A stretch of DNA of 64,000 bases from Algoriphagus alkaliphilus (GTDB lineage Bacteria; Bacteroidota; Bacteroidia; Cytophagales; Cyclobacteriaceae): NCBI RefSeq assembly GCF_900103735.1, contig NZ_FMXE01000004.1:1-64000 (forward strand). The letters are read 5' to 3'. This document shows positions 45,135-56,600 of the stretch, piece by piece. The first letter of the stretch is position 1; each line of letters starts with the position of its first letter. The position numbers and the translations under genes are program-made. The notes under the pieces were generated by a model. The model saw nothing but the letters and a program-made list of their open reading frames with translations. It had not been told where the DNA came from and ran no database searches.

Positions 45135-46370
45135 ATGTACAGACTTATCTCATTTTTAGCAGTATTCCTTTTCTTGGGGAGTTTTGAATCTTTTTCGCAA
45201 ACAAAAAAAACAAGAGAAGAACTTGAGCGAGAGAAGGCTGAGGTGCAGGCGCGCTTAAGAGAATTTGATATTATTCTCAAACAAACTACGGCAACTAAAC
45301 AAACTTCGCTTGGCGAATTAAATGCAATCACCAGCCAGTTTCAGTCCCAAACACGTCTTGTCAATACCCTCGACAGGGAAGTACGCCTGATCAATCAGGA
45401 AATCAGCGAAACCGAAAAAAAAATCAAGGGGCTGGAAGTGCAGCTACAAGATCTAAAGTCGGAGTATTCCCGGATGATATACAATTCATCCAAACTCAAC
45501 CGAGGACTTTCCATTGTAGCATTTGTTTTTAGTTCTGGTAATTTTAATCAGCTATACATGCGGTTGAAATACCTGAAGCAATACAGTGACAGCAGGAAGC
45601 AGCAAGCCGAGCAAATCGAAAAACTTTCAAATGAATTGGTTAGTCAACGGGTGCTATTAGACCAAAAAAAGATAGATAAGGTGACCGTCCTCTCCGAGGA
45701 GCAAAAAGAAAAAGGAGAATTAGAGCGGCTACGAAAAAGCCAGCAAGGTGTGGTCAATACCCTTACAAAAAAAGAAAAGGATATTCAGCGTCAGATTACC
45801 GCAACTAAAAAACAACAAGAGCAGCTCAACCGGATGATCAAGCAGGTGATCGAAGATGAAATTCGTCGTGCCGAAGCTGAATCTCAAAGAGCAAATTCCA
45901 CTACAACCAAAACAGCTGGCACCAGTATGCCAATGACTCCTGAGGCAGCAGCACTTTCTAGTTCCTTTGCGGGAAACAGGGGGAAATTACCTTGGCCAGT
46001 GGAGACGGGGTTTGTTTCGCAGGGCTATGGAACTTACCCGCACCCCACTTTGAAAGGAATCGTTCAGGATAGCGATGGACTGGAGATCCGTACACAGCCC
46101 AATGCAAATGTTAGGACGGTGTTTGACGGTACAGTAAGTAAAATATCCACTATCCCCGGATATGGCTTGACCGTAATCATCAAGCACGGTGAATACTTCA
46201 CCATGTATAGCCGTCTAAAAGACATAAGTGTCAAAGTGGGGCAAACAGTCAAAGCCAAAGAAACGATCGGAAAAGTGGCAATAAATCCAAACGGTGAGTC
46301 AGAAGTTCACTTCCAAACCTGGAAGGGACTTCAGATCATGGACCCTGCAACATGGATAACGTCCAAATAG
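45135..46370 (+). CDS. envC: EnvC-like murein hydrolase activator with degenerate LytM domain
   Basis: 411 residues: signal peptide (1-22), a long coiled coil (about 22-255, with ELEREKAEVQARLREFDIIL and TEKKIKGLEVQLQDLKS), and a C-terminal M23/LytM domain. In that domain the first zinc-ligand histidine is missing (around residue 310 the sequence is QDSDGLEIRTQ where active enzymes have H-x-G-x-D), the Y-x-H-L motif reads YSRLKD and only the final VHFQ histidine remains. This suggests an activator of amidases rather than an active peptidase, as with EnvC. FtsE is the usual regulator of EnvC, and an ftsE-like gene is elsewhere in the window. Confidence 0.88.
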   Translation: MYRLISFLAVFLFLGSFESFSQTKKTREELEREKAEVQARLREFDIILKQTTATKQTSLGELNAITSQFQSQTRLVNTLDREVRLINQEISETEKKIKGLEVQLQDLKSEYSRMIYNSSKLNRGLSIVAFVFSSGNFNQLYMRLKYLKQYSDSRKQQAEQIEKLSNELVSQRVLLDQKKIDKVTVLSEEQKEKGELERLRKSQQGVVNTLTKKEKDIQRQITATKKQQEQLNRMIKQVIEDEIRRAEAESQRANSTTTKTAGTSMPMTPEAAALSSSFAGNRGKLPWPVETGFVSQGYGTYPHPTLKGIVQDSDGLEIRTQPNANVRTVFDGTVSKISTIPGYGLTVIIKHGEYFTMYSRLKDISVKVGQTVKAKETIGKVAINPNGESEVHFQTWKGLQIMDPATWITSK

Positions 46371-46421
46371 AATTTAATATCGTATGTTCATAAAAAATAG
46401 CAATTGTCTTGCAATGGAACT

Positions 46422-46451
46422 TTGCCTAAGCGCGTGACAATTGTATCTTTG
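46422..46451 (+). promoter_or_regulatory. Bacteroidota-type promoter of tatA
   Basis: TTG at 46422-46424, a 19-base spacer and TATCTTTG at 46444-46451, exact matches to both boxes, about 31 bases before the tatA ATG. Confidence 0.8.
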
Positions 46452-46482
46452 TAACACTGTATATCCTTAAACATACACCATC

Positions 46483-46680
46483 ATGACTACATTAGGTTTT
46501 ATTCAAAACATGGGCGGAGGCTCGATCGTCTTGATCATCGTCGTTATCCTCCTGCTATTTGGTGCTAAAAGGATCCCTGAATTGGCCCGCGGATTGGGCC
46601 GTGGCATCAGAGAATTCAAAGATGCCACCAAAGAAATTCAGAACGATCTTGAAGATGGGCTGAAAGATAAAAAGAAGTAA
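46483..46680 (+). CDS. tatA: Twin-arginine translocase subunit TatA/TatE
   Basis: 65 residues: one N-terminal membrane helix (IVLIIVVILLLFGAKRIPEL), the FGxxxxPEL hinge, and an amphipathic helix (ARGLGRGIREFKDATKEIQNDL). TatA forms the protein-conducting assembly for folded proteins; TatC is not in the window. The Tat-type signal on the propeller protein at 745-1785 is a possible substrate. It has its own promoter, and gatA follows closely. Confidence 0.95.
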   Translation: MTTLGFIQNMGGGSIVLIIVVILLLFGAKRIPELARGLGRGIREFKDATKEIQNDLEDGLKDKKK

Positions 46681-46698
46681 TCCCTTAATCCAATACCA

Positions 46699-48126
46699 TT
46701 GGAAAAATTTAGTTCATTCGGCGAAATCAAGAAATCGCTCGAAAACAGAGAGGCTGATTGCCGTGCAATCGTCACCCATTACTTAGAAAACATCACGACG
46801 AAGGCGCATTTAAACGCCTTCGTTGAAGTTTATAAGCAATCCGCTCTGGAGCAAGCTGACTGGGTCGACGAAAAAATCACCAAGGGTAAAGCCGGCAAAC
46901 TTGCCGGAATGGTCATCGGAATCAAAGACGTCCTGTGCTATGCAGGTCATGAGGCTAACGCTTCCTCCAATATACTTAAAGGGTTTCAATCCCAATTTAC
47001 TGCCACTGCAGTTCAACGACTAATTGACGAAGATGCCATCATCATCGGAAGGTTGAATTGTGATGAGTTTGGAATGGGAAGCTCAAATGAGCACTCTGCC
47101 CACGGCAAAGTGCTCAATGCACTGGACGAAACACGGGTCCCTGGTGGATCATCCGGCGGTTCAGCAGTAGCTGTACAGGCAAATCTATGTACCGTTTCTC
47201 TGGGAACGGATACCGGTGGTTCGGTTCGCCAACCTGCTGCATTCACTGGAATCATTGGGATGAAACCAACCTATTCGAGAGTATCGCGCTGGGGTTTGAT
47301 CGCTTACGCATCCACATTTGATACCATCGGGGTTTTTTCAAAGACCGTCAGAGACAATGCTTTGGTCATGGAGATAATGGCTGGTCATGATGAGTTTGAC
47401 AGCACTTCTTCCCGTAAGCCGGTGCTGCATTATAGCGAGCTTTTGCATTTTGGAAAAAAAGCCAAGGTAGCTTATCTTAAAGAGACTCTGGAATCGCCTG
47501 CCTTACAACAAGAGATTAAAGAAAATACACGAGCCGTGTTAGAAAAACTTCAATCCGAAGGACACGAAGTAACAGAGGTTCAGTTTCCACTATTAAAATA
47601 CCTATTACCCACCTATTATATTCTCACCACTGCAGAAGCTAGCTCCAATCTTTCCCGTTTTGATGGTGTGAAATACGGCTATCGCTCTCCAAATGCAAAT
47701 AATCTGGAGAGCATGTACAAGCTTACCCGAAGTGAAGGGTTTGGTGAAGAGGTCAAAAGGAGAATTATGCTGGGTACTTTTGTGCTTTCTGCAAGCTACT
47801 ATGATGCTTATTTCACAAAGGCACAACAGGTAAGAAGACTAATAAAAGACTTTACAGAAAATCTTTTGAACGAATTTGACTACATTATCATGCCGACTAC
47901 GCCATCTACAGCGTTTAAGTTTGGCGAGCATAGTGGTGATCCCGTGGCGATGTATCTGGAAGATCTCTTTACAGTACAAGCTTCAGTATCAGGAGTTCCG
48001 GCGATTTCGATTCCAAACGGAAAGGATAAATCTGGTATGCCTATTGGGCTTCAGGTAATCTCCAACTCCTTCAAAGAAGCGGAGCTATATGCGTTTAGTA
48101 ATTACCTGACAGAATTGACCTCTTAA
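46699..48126 (+). CDS. gatA: Glutamyl-tRNA(Gln)/aspartyl-tRNA(Asn) amidotransferase subunit A
   Basis: 475 residues from a TTG start at 46699 (MEKFSSFGEIKKSLENREAD), which matches the usual GatA N-terminus and has no nearby ATG. The amidase catalytic triad is complete: Lys76 in GIKDVLC, Ser151 in PGGSSGGSA and Ser175 in GTDTGGSVRQPA. It frees ammonia from glutamine for GatB to amidate misacylated tRNA. gatB and gatC are not nearby, as is common in Bacteroidota. Confidence 0.95.
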   Translation: MEKFSSFGEIKKSLENREADCRAIVTHYLENITTKAHLNAFVEVYKQSALEQADWVDEKITKGKAGKLAGMVIGIKDVLCYAGHEANASSNILKGFQSQFTATAVQRLIDEDAIIIGRLNCDEFGMGSSNEHSAHGKVLNALDETRVPGGSSGGSAVAVQANLCTVSLGTDTGGSVRQPAAFTGIIGMKPTYSRVSRWGLIAYASTFDTIGVFSKTVRDNALVMEIMAGHDEFDSTSSRKPVLHYSELLHFGKKAKVAYLKETLESPALQQEIKENTRAVLEKLQSEGHEVTEVQFPLLKYLLPTYYILTTAEASSNLSRFDGVKYGYRSPNANNLESMYKLTRSEGFGEEVKRRIMLGTFVLSASYYDAYFTKAQQVRRLIKDFTENLLNEFDYIIMPTTPSTAFKFGEHSGDPVAMYLEDLFTVQASVSGVPAISIPNGKDKSGMPIGLQVISNSFKEAELYAFSNYLTELTS

Positions 48127-48134
48127 CTCTAAAA

Positions 48135-49532
48135 ATGATGGAAAAGCCTTTATACAACACAATCATTCCAGTAATCATTACCTGCATGATATCGTTTTCC
48201 GAAGTCTTTTCACAAGAGTCACCTCAAGAATCTGCCGTTTTGATTTCCGAAAATATCCAACCAAACTATCATTACGAATACATCCCCGATTTTACTTATG
48301 AAGAAGTAAATCGGCGAATTAAGGCAATGGATACTGAGATGCCCTTTGCATTGAATGATCGGATATTTTCCTTTATCCAATACTTCACGGTAAGAAATCG
48401 GGATTACACGAAAATGGTTTTAGCAAGAAAAGACAAGTTTTTCCCACTTTTCGAAGAAACGCTCAAAAAACATGAAATGCCCTCCGAGATCGAATACCTT
48501 TCGATTGTAGAATCGGGATTGGATCCTCAGATCAAAAGCCGAGTCGGTGCCATGGGACTATGGCAGTTTATGCCTGCCACGGGAAAGATGTATGGCATGA
48601 ATGTGAATTCGGACGTAGATGATCGAATGGACCCGGAATTATCCACTGACGCTGCTGCCAAATACCTCAAGTCACTTTATCGCATGTTTGGGGATTGGGA
48701 AGTGGCTATGGCAGCATACAACTGTGGACCGGGGAATGTACGCAAGGCTATTCGAAAATCTGGCGGTAAGACTACTTTCTGGGGAATCTATGACCACCTT
48801 CCAAAAGAAACCCGAAGCTATGTTCCTCAGGTACAGGCTTTTTTATATGTACTCAATCATCTCGAAGAACATAACTTTAACCTCGAAGAGCCAACTTACC
48901 CAATTGAGTATGATAAAATCAGATTTGACCGAGCACTTAACTTAGGAAAACTTGCAGCCTTGACCGACATCTGCCTCAAAGAGTTGGAGGAATTAAACCC
49001 CTCTGTGAAAAATGGATCCATTCCTCTTTCCAATAGAAGTATGGAGGTGAAAATCCCAAAATCCCGCGCAATTTTCATCAAAGAGAATTTGGCTTGGATC
49101 AGCGATTCGCTTGGAAATCAGCCCACTTTTCTTCTTACTTCCAACACCCCGCATGCAATAATTCCTGTTGAAAAAGCAGTTGCCAATTCCAACTCAGGGA
49201 GGATCGCTTACCAAGTCAAATCAGGGGATGTCCTTGGATCAATAGCCTCGAAACATGGTGTAAGTGTGACCCAGGTTAAGGAATGGAATAACCTGAGCTC
49301 AAACCTCATTAAAGTTGGACAGACGCTATACATCCATTCTGGGAAGGCCGGTACAGCTCCAACACTGGCTGACAATTCCAAATCTACTGAGCAGAGAACC
49401 TATACTGTGCGTCCAGGGGATTCCCTTTGGATTATATCCCAAAAACACGCGCTCTCCATAGAACAGATCAAACGACTCAATAATTTGAATTCCAATAACA
49501 TTAAGCCAGGTCAAAAGCTTATAATTGGCTAA
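48135..49532 (+). CDS. mltD: Lytic transglycosylase (MltD-like) with two LysM domains
   Basis: 465 residues. Signal peptide (about 1-27), then the GH23 lysozyme-like domain with the catalytic Glu in SIVESGLDP (about residue 125) and GAMGLWQFMPATGKMYGM and AAYNCGPGNVRKA. Two LysM repeats for peptidoglycan binding lie at about 355-400 (YQVKSGDVLGSIASKHGVSVTQ) and 420-464 (YTVRPGDSLWIISQKHALS). It cleaves glycan strands, remodelling the cell wall. It begins eight bases after the gatA stop. Confidence 0.94.
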   Translation: MMEKPLYNTIIPVIITCMISFSEVFSQESPQESAVLISENIQPNYHYEYIPDFTYEEVNRRIKAMDTEMPFALNDRIFSFIQYFTVRNRDYTKMVLARKDKFFPLFEETLKKHEMPSEIEYLSIVESGLDPQIKSRVGAMGLWQFMPATGKMYGMNVNSDVDDRMDPELSTDAAAKYLKSLYRMFGDWEVAMAAYNCGPGNVRKAIRKSGGKTTFWGIYDHLPKETRSYVPQVQAFLYVLNHLEEHNFNLEEPTYPIEYDKIRFDRALNLGKLAALTDICLKELEELNPSVKNGSIPLSNRSMEVKIPKSRAIFIKENLAWISDSLGNQPTFLLTSNTPHAIIPVEKAVANSNSGRIAYQVKSGDVLGSIASKHGVSVTQVKEWNNLSSNLIKVGQTLYIHSGKAGTAPTLADNSKSTEQRTYTVRPGDSLWIISQKHALSIEQIKRLNNLNSNNIKPGQKLIIG

Positions 49533-49644
49533 TTCACGGAAGTTTATTTTTTTAAAGTAATTTAACTCATAATCTAATTGCTAAAACAAGCTTGACTGAC
49601 TTTTAGTAATTATATTGTCACTAATGCTCCAAACGCGAAAAATC

Positions 49645-50739
49645 ATGAAATCACTATCTCATATCCTTCTATTCCTTGTTTCCATCGCCCTTTTTTCATG
49701 TGGAGAGAATGGTAATGCATCTGATAGTGCCAAACCTAAAGCCAGAGGCTCTATTGGGGAAATTATGATAGCGATCGACTCCACCAAATGGGCAGGACCA
49801 GTCGGGGAAGAGTTGCGGGATATTTTCGAAGCGGATTTGCCTGGCATGCTGAGATCAGAAAGCATGTTTAAAGTTCACCGAGTTGATCCGAGGGCAATGA
49901 ACAGAATGCTCAAGATGTACACTAATCTGATCTATGTAACTACTTTTGACGACAAAAGAGGAGGCAGCCAAATCATCAATGCGCAATTTTCCAAAGAATC
50001 AAAAGAAAAAGCCCTAGCTGATCCAAATCTCTATTCACTTAGAATGGAAGATGAATATGCCATCGGTCAGGAAGTCCTTTATTTATTTGGAAATACCGAG
50101 GAGGAACTGATCGCCAACTTAAGGAAAAACAAGGATCGACTTCAAAACCTATTTGAAGTAAGAGAGCGTGGAAGATTGGAAAAGCCGCTTTTTTCAAGAA
50201 AAAATTCAACGGCAGAATATGAGGCAAGAACCAAACTAGGAATTAAAATAAGTGCACCTGCTTCCTACCAAATTGCAAAAACAACCGAAGACTTCCTCTG
50301 GTTGAGATCCCCTACACCCACAGAACGAAGGCCGGATATCAGCATCTTTTTTTACGAAACAGATTATATTTCTGAGGAGCAAACCTTTCCTGCAAACATA
50401 CTGACCCTCAGAGATTCCATCACCAAAAAACACATTTTTGGTGATCCTGATGACCCCACCTCTTTTGTGGTAAGTGAAAAACAAATTCCACCTGCTTTCA
50501 GAAACATGGTGATAAATGATAATTTTACCGTGGAAATCAGGGGCACCTGGAAGACCAACAATCTCAGTATGGGAGGAACTTATCTCGGATACTTAATGGT
50601 GGATGAAGCCAAAGGCAAACTGTATTACATGGAGGGTTTTATCTATTTCCCCAATGAAATACACCGGGATGCGCTTCGCGAGATCCAAACCATTTTGCTC
50701 AATACTGACATTAGCTGGAAAGAGGACCAGGGTGCCTGA
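49645..50739 (+). CDS. DUF4837 family lipoprotein
   Basis: 364 residues from the ATG at 49645 (MKSLSHILLFLVSIALFSCGE), preferred over an upstream in-frame ATG because it gives the lipobox cysteine. The family pattern includes GSIGEIMIAIDSTKWAG, RDIFEADLPGM, TTFDDKRGG and RGTWKTNNLSMGG. Function is unknown; it is a common envelope lipoprotein in the phylum. It lies upstream of the malic enzyme gene with 20 bases between. Confidence 0.9.
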   Translation: MKSLSHILLFLVSIALFSCGENGNASDSAKPKARGSIGEIMIAIDSTKWAGPVGEELRDIFEADLPGMLRSESMFKVHRVDPRAMNRMLKMYTNLIYVTTFDDKRGGSQIINAQFSKESKEKALADPNLYSLRMEDEYAIGQEVLYLFGNTEEELIANLRKNKDRLQNLFEVRERGRLEKPLFSRKNSTAEYEARTKLGIKISAPASYQIAKTTEDFLWLRSPTPTERRPDISIFFYETDYISEEQTFPANILTLRDSITKKHIFGDPDDPTSFVVSEKQIPPAFRNMVINDNFTVEIRGTWKTNNLSMGGTYLGYLMVDEAKGKLYYMEGFIYFPNEIHRDALREIQTILLNTDISWKEDQGA

Positions 50740-50759
50740 CTTTTGTCAAACCACCATCT

Positions 50760-53033
50760 ATGACCATCAAAATCAGAAAACAAGACGCGTTAAATTACCA
50801 TAGCCAAGGTTCTCCGGGAAAAATTGAAGTCATCCCAACTAAACCTGTATCAAGTCAGATTGACCTTGCGCTTGCCTATTCACCCGGTGTGGCTGAGCCA
50901 TGCAAGGAAATCGCAGCGGACATGGAAAATGTCTACAAATACACTGCAAAAGGAAATCTTGTAGCCGTCATTACAAACGGAACGGCTGTTTTAGGCCTAG
51001 GTGATATCGGCCCCGAAGCTTCCAAACCTGTGATGGAGGGCAAAGCAGTACTTTTCAAAAAATTTGCCGGGATTGACGTGTTCGATCTGGAAATCGATGA
51101 GAAAGATCCTAAAAAACTTATCCAGATTATCAAATCCCTAGAACCGACTTTTGGAGGGATAAATCTGGAGGACATTAAAGCGCCCGAGTGCTTTGAGATT
51201 GAGCAAACACTCAGACAGCAGATGAAAATTCCCGTAATGCACGATGATCAGCATGGGACAGCCATCATCTCAGGTGCCGCACTAATGAACGGACTTGAAA
51301 TTGTAAACAAAAAGATCGGTGATATAAAACTCGTGGTAAGTGGTGCAGGTGCTGCTGCAATTTCCTGCATACGATTTTATGTCAGCTTGGGTGTCAAAAA
51401 AGAAAACATCATTGTCTGTGATAAGGATGGGGTCATCCGATTGGATCGACAGGATTTGACAGACATACACAGAGATTTTGCAACAAATATAAATATCCAT
51501 CATATCCGTGAGGCTTTGCCTGGAGCAGACGTGTTTTTAGGCCTTTCTGCGGGAAACATCATCACACAGGAGATGATTAAGTCTATGGCTCCCAATCCGA
51601 TAGTTTTTGCACTTGCAAATCCGGATCCGGAGATCACCTACGATCTGGCAATAGCCGCTCGGGAGGATGTGATTATGGCTACAGGCCGTTCTGATCATCC
51701 TAACCAGGTGAACAACGTGTTGGGATTCCCATACATTTTCCGTGGTGCCTTGGATGTAAGAGCTACAGTTATCAACGAGGAAATGAAGCTCGCTGCGGCA
51801 ATGGCCATCGCCAAACTGGCCAAAGAACCAGTTCCTGAAATTGTAAATAAGGCCTATGGGGATCTCAACATGGCCTTTGGACGACTTTATTTGATTCCAA
51901 AACCTGTAGATCCAAGACTGATAACGACTATAGCCCCTGCCGTAGCCAAAGCTGCTATCGAATCGGGAGTTGCCAAAAAGATGATTCACGACTGGGAAGC
52001 TTACGAATTGGAGCTCCAAAAGCGAATAGGAATCGATCAAAGGCTGATGTCAATAGTCATCGGAAGAGCAAAAAAAGATCCAAAACGGGTTGTTTTTGGT
52101 GAAGCGGATAATCTGAAAATTCTAAAAGCGGCTCAATCCCTGCGAGATGAAAAAATCGCCGTTCCTATCTTACTCGGTAATCGGGAAAAGATCCTGAGCA
52201 TGATTGAAAATAATGCCCTGGATTTGGCAAATGTGATCATCATTGATCCTATGGAAGAAACCGAAATGATCAAAAATTTTGGCAAATTCCTTTATGAAAA
52301 ACGCATGCGTAAGGGGATGACGTTGCACGATGCGAACAGACTGGTCAAAGAGCGAAATTACTTTGGGGCCATGATGGTCGAAACAGGCTCAGCGGATGCA
52401 TTTATTTCAGGATTGACTCGGGACTATCCTAAAACCATCTTACCTTCTCTTCAGACGATCGGTGTGAAAAAAGGGGTAAACCGAGTGGCAGGGATGTACA
52501 TTATGAATACGCCAAAAGGCCCCTATTTCTTTGCTGATGCTACAGTGAACCTGAACCCCTCCGCTGAGGAACTCGTAGAAATCATTGGATTGACAGCAAA
52601 TGCGGTGAAATTTTTCAACATGGAGCCCAGAATTGCACTCCTCTCCTATTCTAATTTCGGTTCAGCACAGGGCGATATCCCGACCAAAATGTCCAAAGCT
52701 ACAGCTTTGGCAAAGGTAAAATATCCTGATCTCATCATCGAAGGAGAAATGCAAGCTAATGTGGCCTTCAATCAAGAACTGCAACGTGAAATCTACCCTT
52801 TCTCCGCCTTGGCACAAAATCAGGTCAATACACTGATTTTTCCGGATCTTGCCTCAAGTAACATTGCTTATAAACTACTCGCAGAACTGGGAAATGCAGA
52901 AGCCATTGGTCCAATTTTGCTTGGTATGGGCAAGCCTGTTCATATTTTACAATTGGGAAGCTCTATTCGCGAAATAGTGAACATGGTGGCTATTGCTGTG
53001 GTGGATGCTCAATCTTCTGAAGGAATCTTATGA
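50760..53033 (+). CDS. maeB: NADP-dependent malic enzyme with phosphotransacetylase-like domain
   Basis: 757 residues, the size of the bifunctional-looking MaeB type. Residues 1-430 form the malic enzyme: [79 protein letters not shown] and the NADP-binding [11 protein letters not shown]. Residues 430-757 resemble phosphotransacetylase but usually serve a regulatory role. It makes pyruvate and NADPH from malate. Its last codons overlap ruvA as ATGA. Confidence 0.94.
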   Translation: MTIKIRKQDALNYHSQGSPGKIEVIPTKPVSSQIDLALAYSPGVAEPCKEIAADMENVYKYTAKGNLVAVITNGTAVLGLGDIGPEASKPVMEGKAVLFKKFAGIDVFDLEIDEKDPKKLIQIIKSLEPTFGGINLEDIKAPECFEIEQTLRQQMKIPVMHDDQHGTAIISGAALMNGLEIVNKKIGDIKLVVSGAGAAAISCIRFYVSLGVKKENIIVCDKDGVIRLDRQDLTDIHRDFATNINIHHIREALPGADVFLGLSAGNIITQEMIKSMAPNPIVFALANPDPEITYDLAIAAREDVIMATGRSDHPNQVNNVLGFPYIFRGALDVRATVINEEMKLAAAMAIAKLAKEPVPEIVNKAYGDLNMAFGRLYLIPKPVDPRLITTIAPAVAKAAIESGVAKKMIHDWEAYELELQKRIGIDQRLMSIVIGRAKKDPKRVVFGEADNLKILKAAQSLRDEKIAVPILLGNREKILSMIENNALDLANVIIIDPMEETEMIKNFGKFLYEKRMRKGMTLHDANRLVKERNYFGAMMVETGSADAFISGLTRDYPKTILPSLQTIGVKKGVNRVAGMYIMNTPKGPYFFADATVNLNPSAEELVEIIGLTANAVKFFNMEPRIALLSYSNFGSAQGDIPTKMSKATALAKVKYPDLIIEGEMQANVAFNQELQREIYPFSALAQNQVNTLIFPDLASSNIAYKLLAELGNAEAIGPILLGMGKPVHILQLGSSIREIVNMVAIAVVDAQSSEGIL

Positions 53034-53626
53034 TTGCATACCTGAGTGGTAAACTTGTCTTCAAGGATCCAACCTATGTTATTATAGATGTGGGAGGTAT
53101 TGGTTATCAGGTGAAAATCTCCCTCCAGACCTACAGCAGAATCAAAGATGAGGAGCAGATTCGACTCCTCACCTTTTTGCATATCAAAGAAGATGCACAT
53201 ACTCTTTACGGTTTTAAGGAAGAAACGGAAAAAAGACTTTTCCTTCTGTTGATAACCATCAATGGGGTTGGACCAAATACCGGATTAATGATACTTTCAT
53301 CCTTGGATTCAGGGGAAATTGAGCAAGCCATCCTTTCCGGTGATGTGGGTACCCTTCAGGCAGTGAAAGGAATCGGGGTCAAGACTGCTCAGCGAATTAT
53401 CTTAGAGCTAAAGGATAAAATCGGGAAATCGGGGGGCAACGAACTCAGCACGCCGCTTGGATTCCTAAAGTCCAGCAATAAAATCCGCGAGGAGGCGTTA
53501 CAAGCCTTGGTTACTCTAGGATTCCCCAAAGCCATGGCAGAGAAAAGTATCACTCAGATTCTCAAAAAAACCGAAGGGGAAATTTCCTTAGAAGATTTAA
53601 TTAAAGCATCTTTAAAGACACCTTAA
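53030..53626 (+). CDS. ruvA: Holliday junction branch migration protein RuvA
   Basis: 198 residues. The N-terminal OB-fold ([30 protein letters not shown]), two helix-hairpin-helix motifs (INGVGPNTGLMIL and VKGIGVKTAQRIILELKDK) and the flexible C-terminal RuvB-binding domain (EALQALVTLGFPKAMAEKSI) are all present. With RuvB and RuvC it processes recombination junctions. It sits between the malic enzyme and sprA genes, the usual order in this phylum. Confidence 0.96.
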   Translation: MIAYLSGKLVFKDPTYVIIDVGGIGYQVKISLQTYSRIKDEEQIRLLTFLHIKEDAHTLYGFKEETEKRLFLLLITINGVGPNTGLMILSSLDSGEIEQAILSGDVGTLQAVKGIGVKTAQRIILELKDKIGKSGGNELSTPLGFLKSSNKIREEALQALVTLGFPKAMAEKSITQILKKTEGEISLEDLIKASLKTP

Positions 53627-53638
53627 CTTTAAGCTGGA

Positions 53639-56600
53639 TTGGACTTTCAGGAGTTACTGACTTTTTGCAAGGGAAAATTTAGAAGTCACGGGCCTGTTCT
53701 CCTAGTCATATTGGGATTTGTATTAGCTGTAACACCAGCTAAAGCCCAACAAGTCGCAGCAGACAGCACCAAATCCCGAATAGATTCCCTAAATATTCGT
53801 AGACTTTTGCCCTCATTTTTGCTTTGGCAAAACATGAGAACTAATCCCTTGTACCCCTATAGGAATCCTTTTCTTCTTCCTAAGTCTCCATTTATACCAG
53901 CTCCACCACTAGCTCAGGAAGTAACTGTACTGATCGATTCCACCCTTCGATACAATATTGTCGATCAACTTGACACCACAAGATTCGGAAATGAGCAAGA
54001 ATATGATTTCGAACGATTTTCTGAAATCCAGCAATATCAGGTCAGGCAAGACTACTGGCGATCTAGAGCGAGGGCAATGGACGGCGAAAGTGCTGTCGAA
54101 GGTCGGAGCCTGATCCCTCCGCTGACTGTCAGTCCATCATTTGACCGGATTTTCGGAGGTAGTGAAATCAATATCGTCCCGACGGGTTATGTCAACCTCG
54201 ACTTTGGGGCGATCTTCCGCCGAATTGACAATCCAACACTCCCTATACGTCAGCAGCAGAACGGAGGCTTTAATTTTCAGCAACAGATCCAAATGGCCGT
54301 CAACGGGTCGATGGGTGAAAAGATGAAAATCGCTGCCAACTTTGATTCCAACAATTCCTTCGATTTTCAAAATCAGCTAAAAGTCGAGTATGATGGCTTC
54401 GATGAGGACATTCTCCAATCTGTAGAAATAGGGAATGTAAGTATGCCTATTCAGAACAGGTTGATTCAAGGCGCTCAGAATCTCTTCGGTGTAAAGACAC
54501 AAATGCGTTTTGGAAAATTAAATGTCACCGCTGTGGCCTCTACTCAAAGAGGCCGGCGAGATAATTTGGTGATTGATGCAAATGGACAAGGCAGAGCCTT
54601 CGATATTCAGGCATCGCGATATGATGAAAACCGCCACTTTTTCTTGTCCCATTTCTTTAGAGATAATTACGAACGCTGGCTAAGAGGACTTCCTCAGGTG
54701 CTTTCGGGAGTGAATGTGACCAGAATAGAAGTGTATATCATGAACAGGGCGACAAATACGGAAACACTCCGAAATTTTGCCGCCTTTATGGATTTAGGAG
54801 AAGGACGTGTGCTTTTGAATCCTTCAAACCCAGCAATCGGTACAGGCATACCCGGAGCCCCAGCAGGCAACAACGCCAATTTGCTCTATTCTAATATCGG
54901 TAAAAATCCTTCTTTCCGCCCTTTCGACACCGGTTCAAGAGCCATAGAATCAAGCCTCGGAATAAGAAAAGGGGTCGACTTTGAGCAGATCAACGGAGCA
55001 AGAAAACTAGATCAGACGGAATTCTTCTTTAACCCACAGTTGGGTTATGTTTCACTTTTCAGAAGACTCCAGAACGATGAAGTACTGGCGGTTTCTTACG
55101 AATACACCTACAATGGTCAAGTCTATAAAGTCGGTGAACTGACCGAAGATTACCAAACACGAAGGGAAGACGAACTCATTTTCCTCAAACTTCTCCGCCC
55201 TGCACGGATTAACACCCGAGTTCCCACCTGGGATCTGATGATGAAAAACGTGTATAGTCTGAATGCCAGCCAGATTTTGCGGGATGGTTTCCAGCTTCAG
55301 GTGATTTACAGGGATGACCGCACAGGTTTGGATAATCCATCTCTTTTAGAAGGCGCAAATGTCAAAGACAAACCCCTGATTCGACTGACAGGACTGGACA
55401 ATCTCAATCCTCAGAACGATCCTGCTCCGGATGGAAATTTTGATTTTGTGGAAGGGCTGACCATGATCTCCAATCGGGGTTTATTGATTTTCCCTGTCCT
55501 GGAACCCTTTGGGTCTAATTTGGCGAAAAATTTTCTTCCCGGGGAACTGGTCCTGAAGGATAAGTATGTCTATGACACACTTTACCGTACCACTCAGGCA
55601 GATGCAGAACTTGTGACCAGATTGAATAAATATTTTATCAAAGGAAGACTCACGGCTGGTTCAGCAAGTGAAATTCAGCTTCCGGGATTGAATATCGCTC
55701 CGGGATCTGTAATAGTACAAGCGGGCAACATTCCATTGACCGAAGGGGTGGATTTCACCATTGATTACAACGTTGGAAGATTGGTAATCATCAACGACGC
55801 CATTTTACAATCCGGAAAGCAAATCAATGTGAGCTTCGAAAAAGCCGATTTGGTATCCTTCCAGACGCGAAGTCTTCTGGGCACCAGACTGGATTATTTG
55901 GCCAGTCAAAAACTCAATATCGGTGGTACGTTTTTGTTTCTCAATGAGCGTCCAAACATCACCCGAATTGCCACAGGGAATGAGACCCTGAGAAACAGCC
56001 TTTGGGGCTTGGATGTTAATTTCAATGATGAATCAAGGTGGCTTACTAAGCTCGCGGATGCATTACCATTCACCAACACCAAAGAGAAATCACTTGTACA
56101 ATTCAATGCTGAATTCGCCCACTTGATTCCCGGCACTTCCAATACGGTAGATGGAGACGCTGCTTCTTACATCGATGACTTTGAAGCCGCTGTCACACCG
56201 TTCTACTTAGGGGCCGCCGCAAACCAGAATTGGAAACTTTCATCCACCCCTAAAACGCAAGACAACAAGTTTGACCTAAGCAACCAAACCGAAGATAATC
56301 TTGGAAACGCATTTCGAAGAGCTCGCCTAGCATGGTATACCATTGATAATATTTTTTATAGAGATAGCGGTCCCGGAGTACCTGCCAATTTGAGCTCTCA
56401 AGACCGGAGAAACCATTACGTAAGGCGAGTAATCCCGCAGGAAATTTTCAAAAACCAAGACCGGGATGTAATTGTGGTTCCTCAGCCGCTTTTTGAATTA
56501 GCTTTTTTCCCAAGCGAACGGGGAATGTTTAATTACAATCCAAACTTGGATTTCAACGGTTTTTTACCAAATCCTAGATTAAACTATGGTGGGGTCACCC

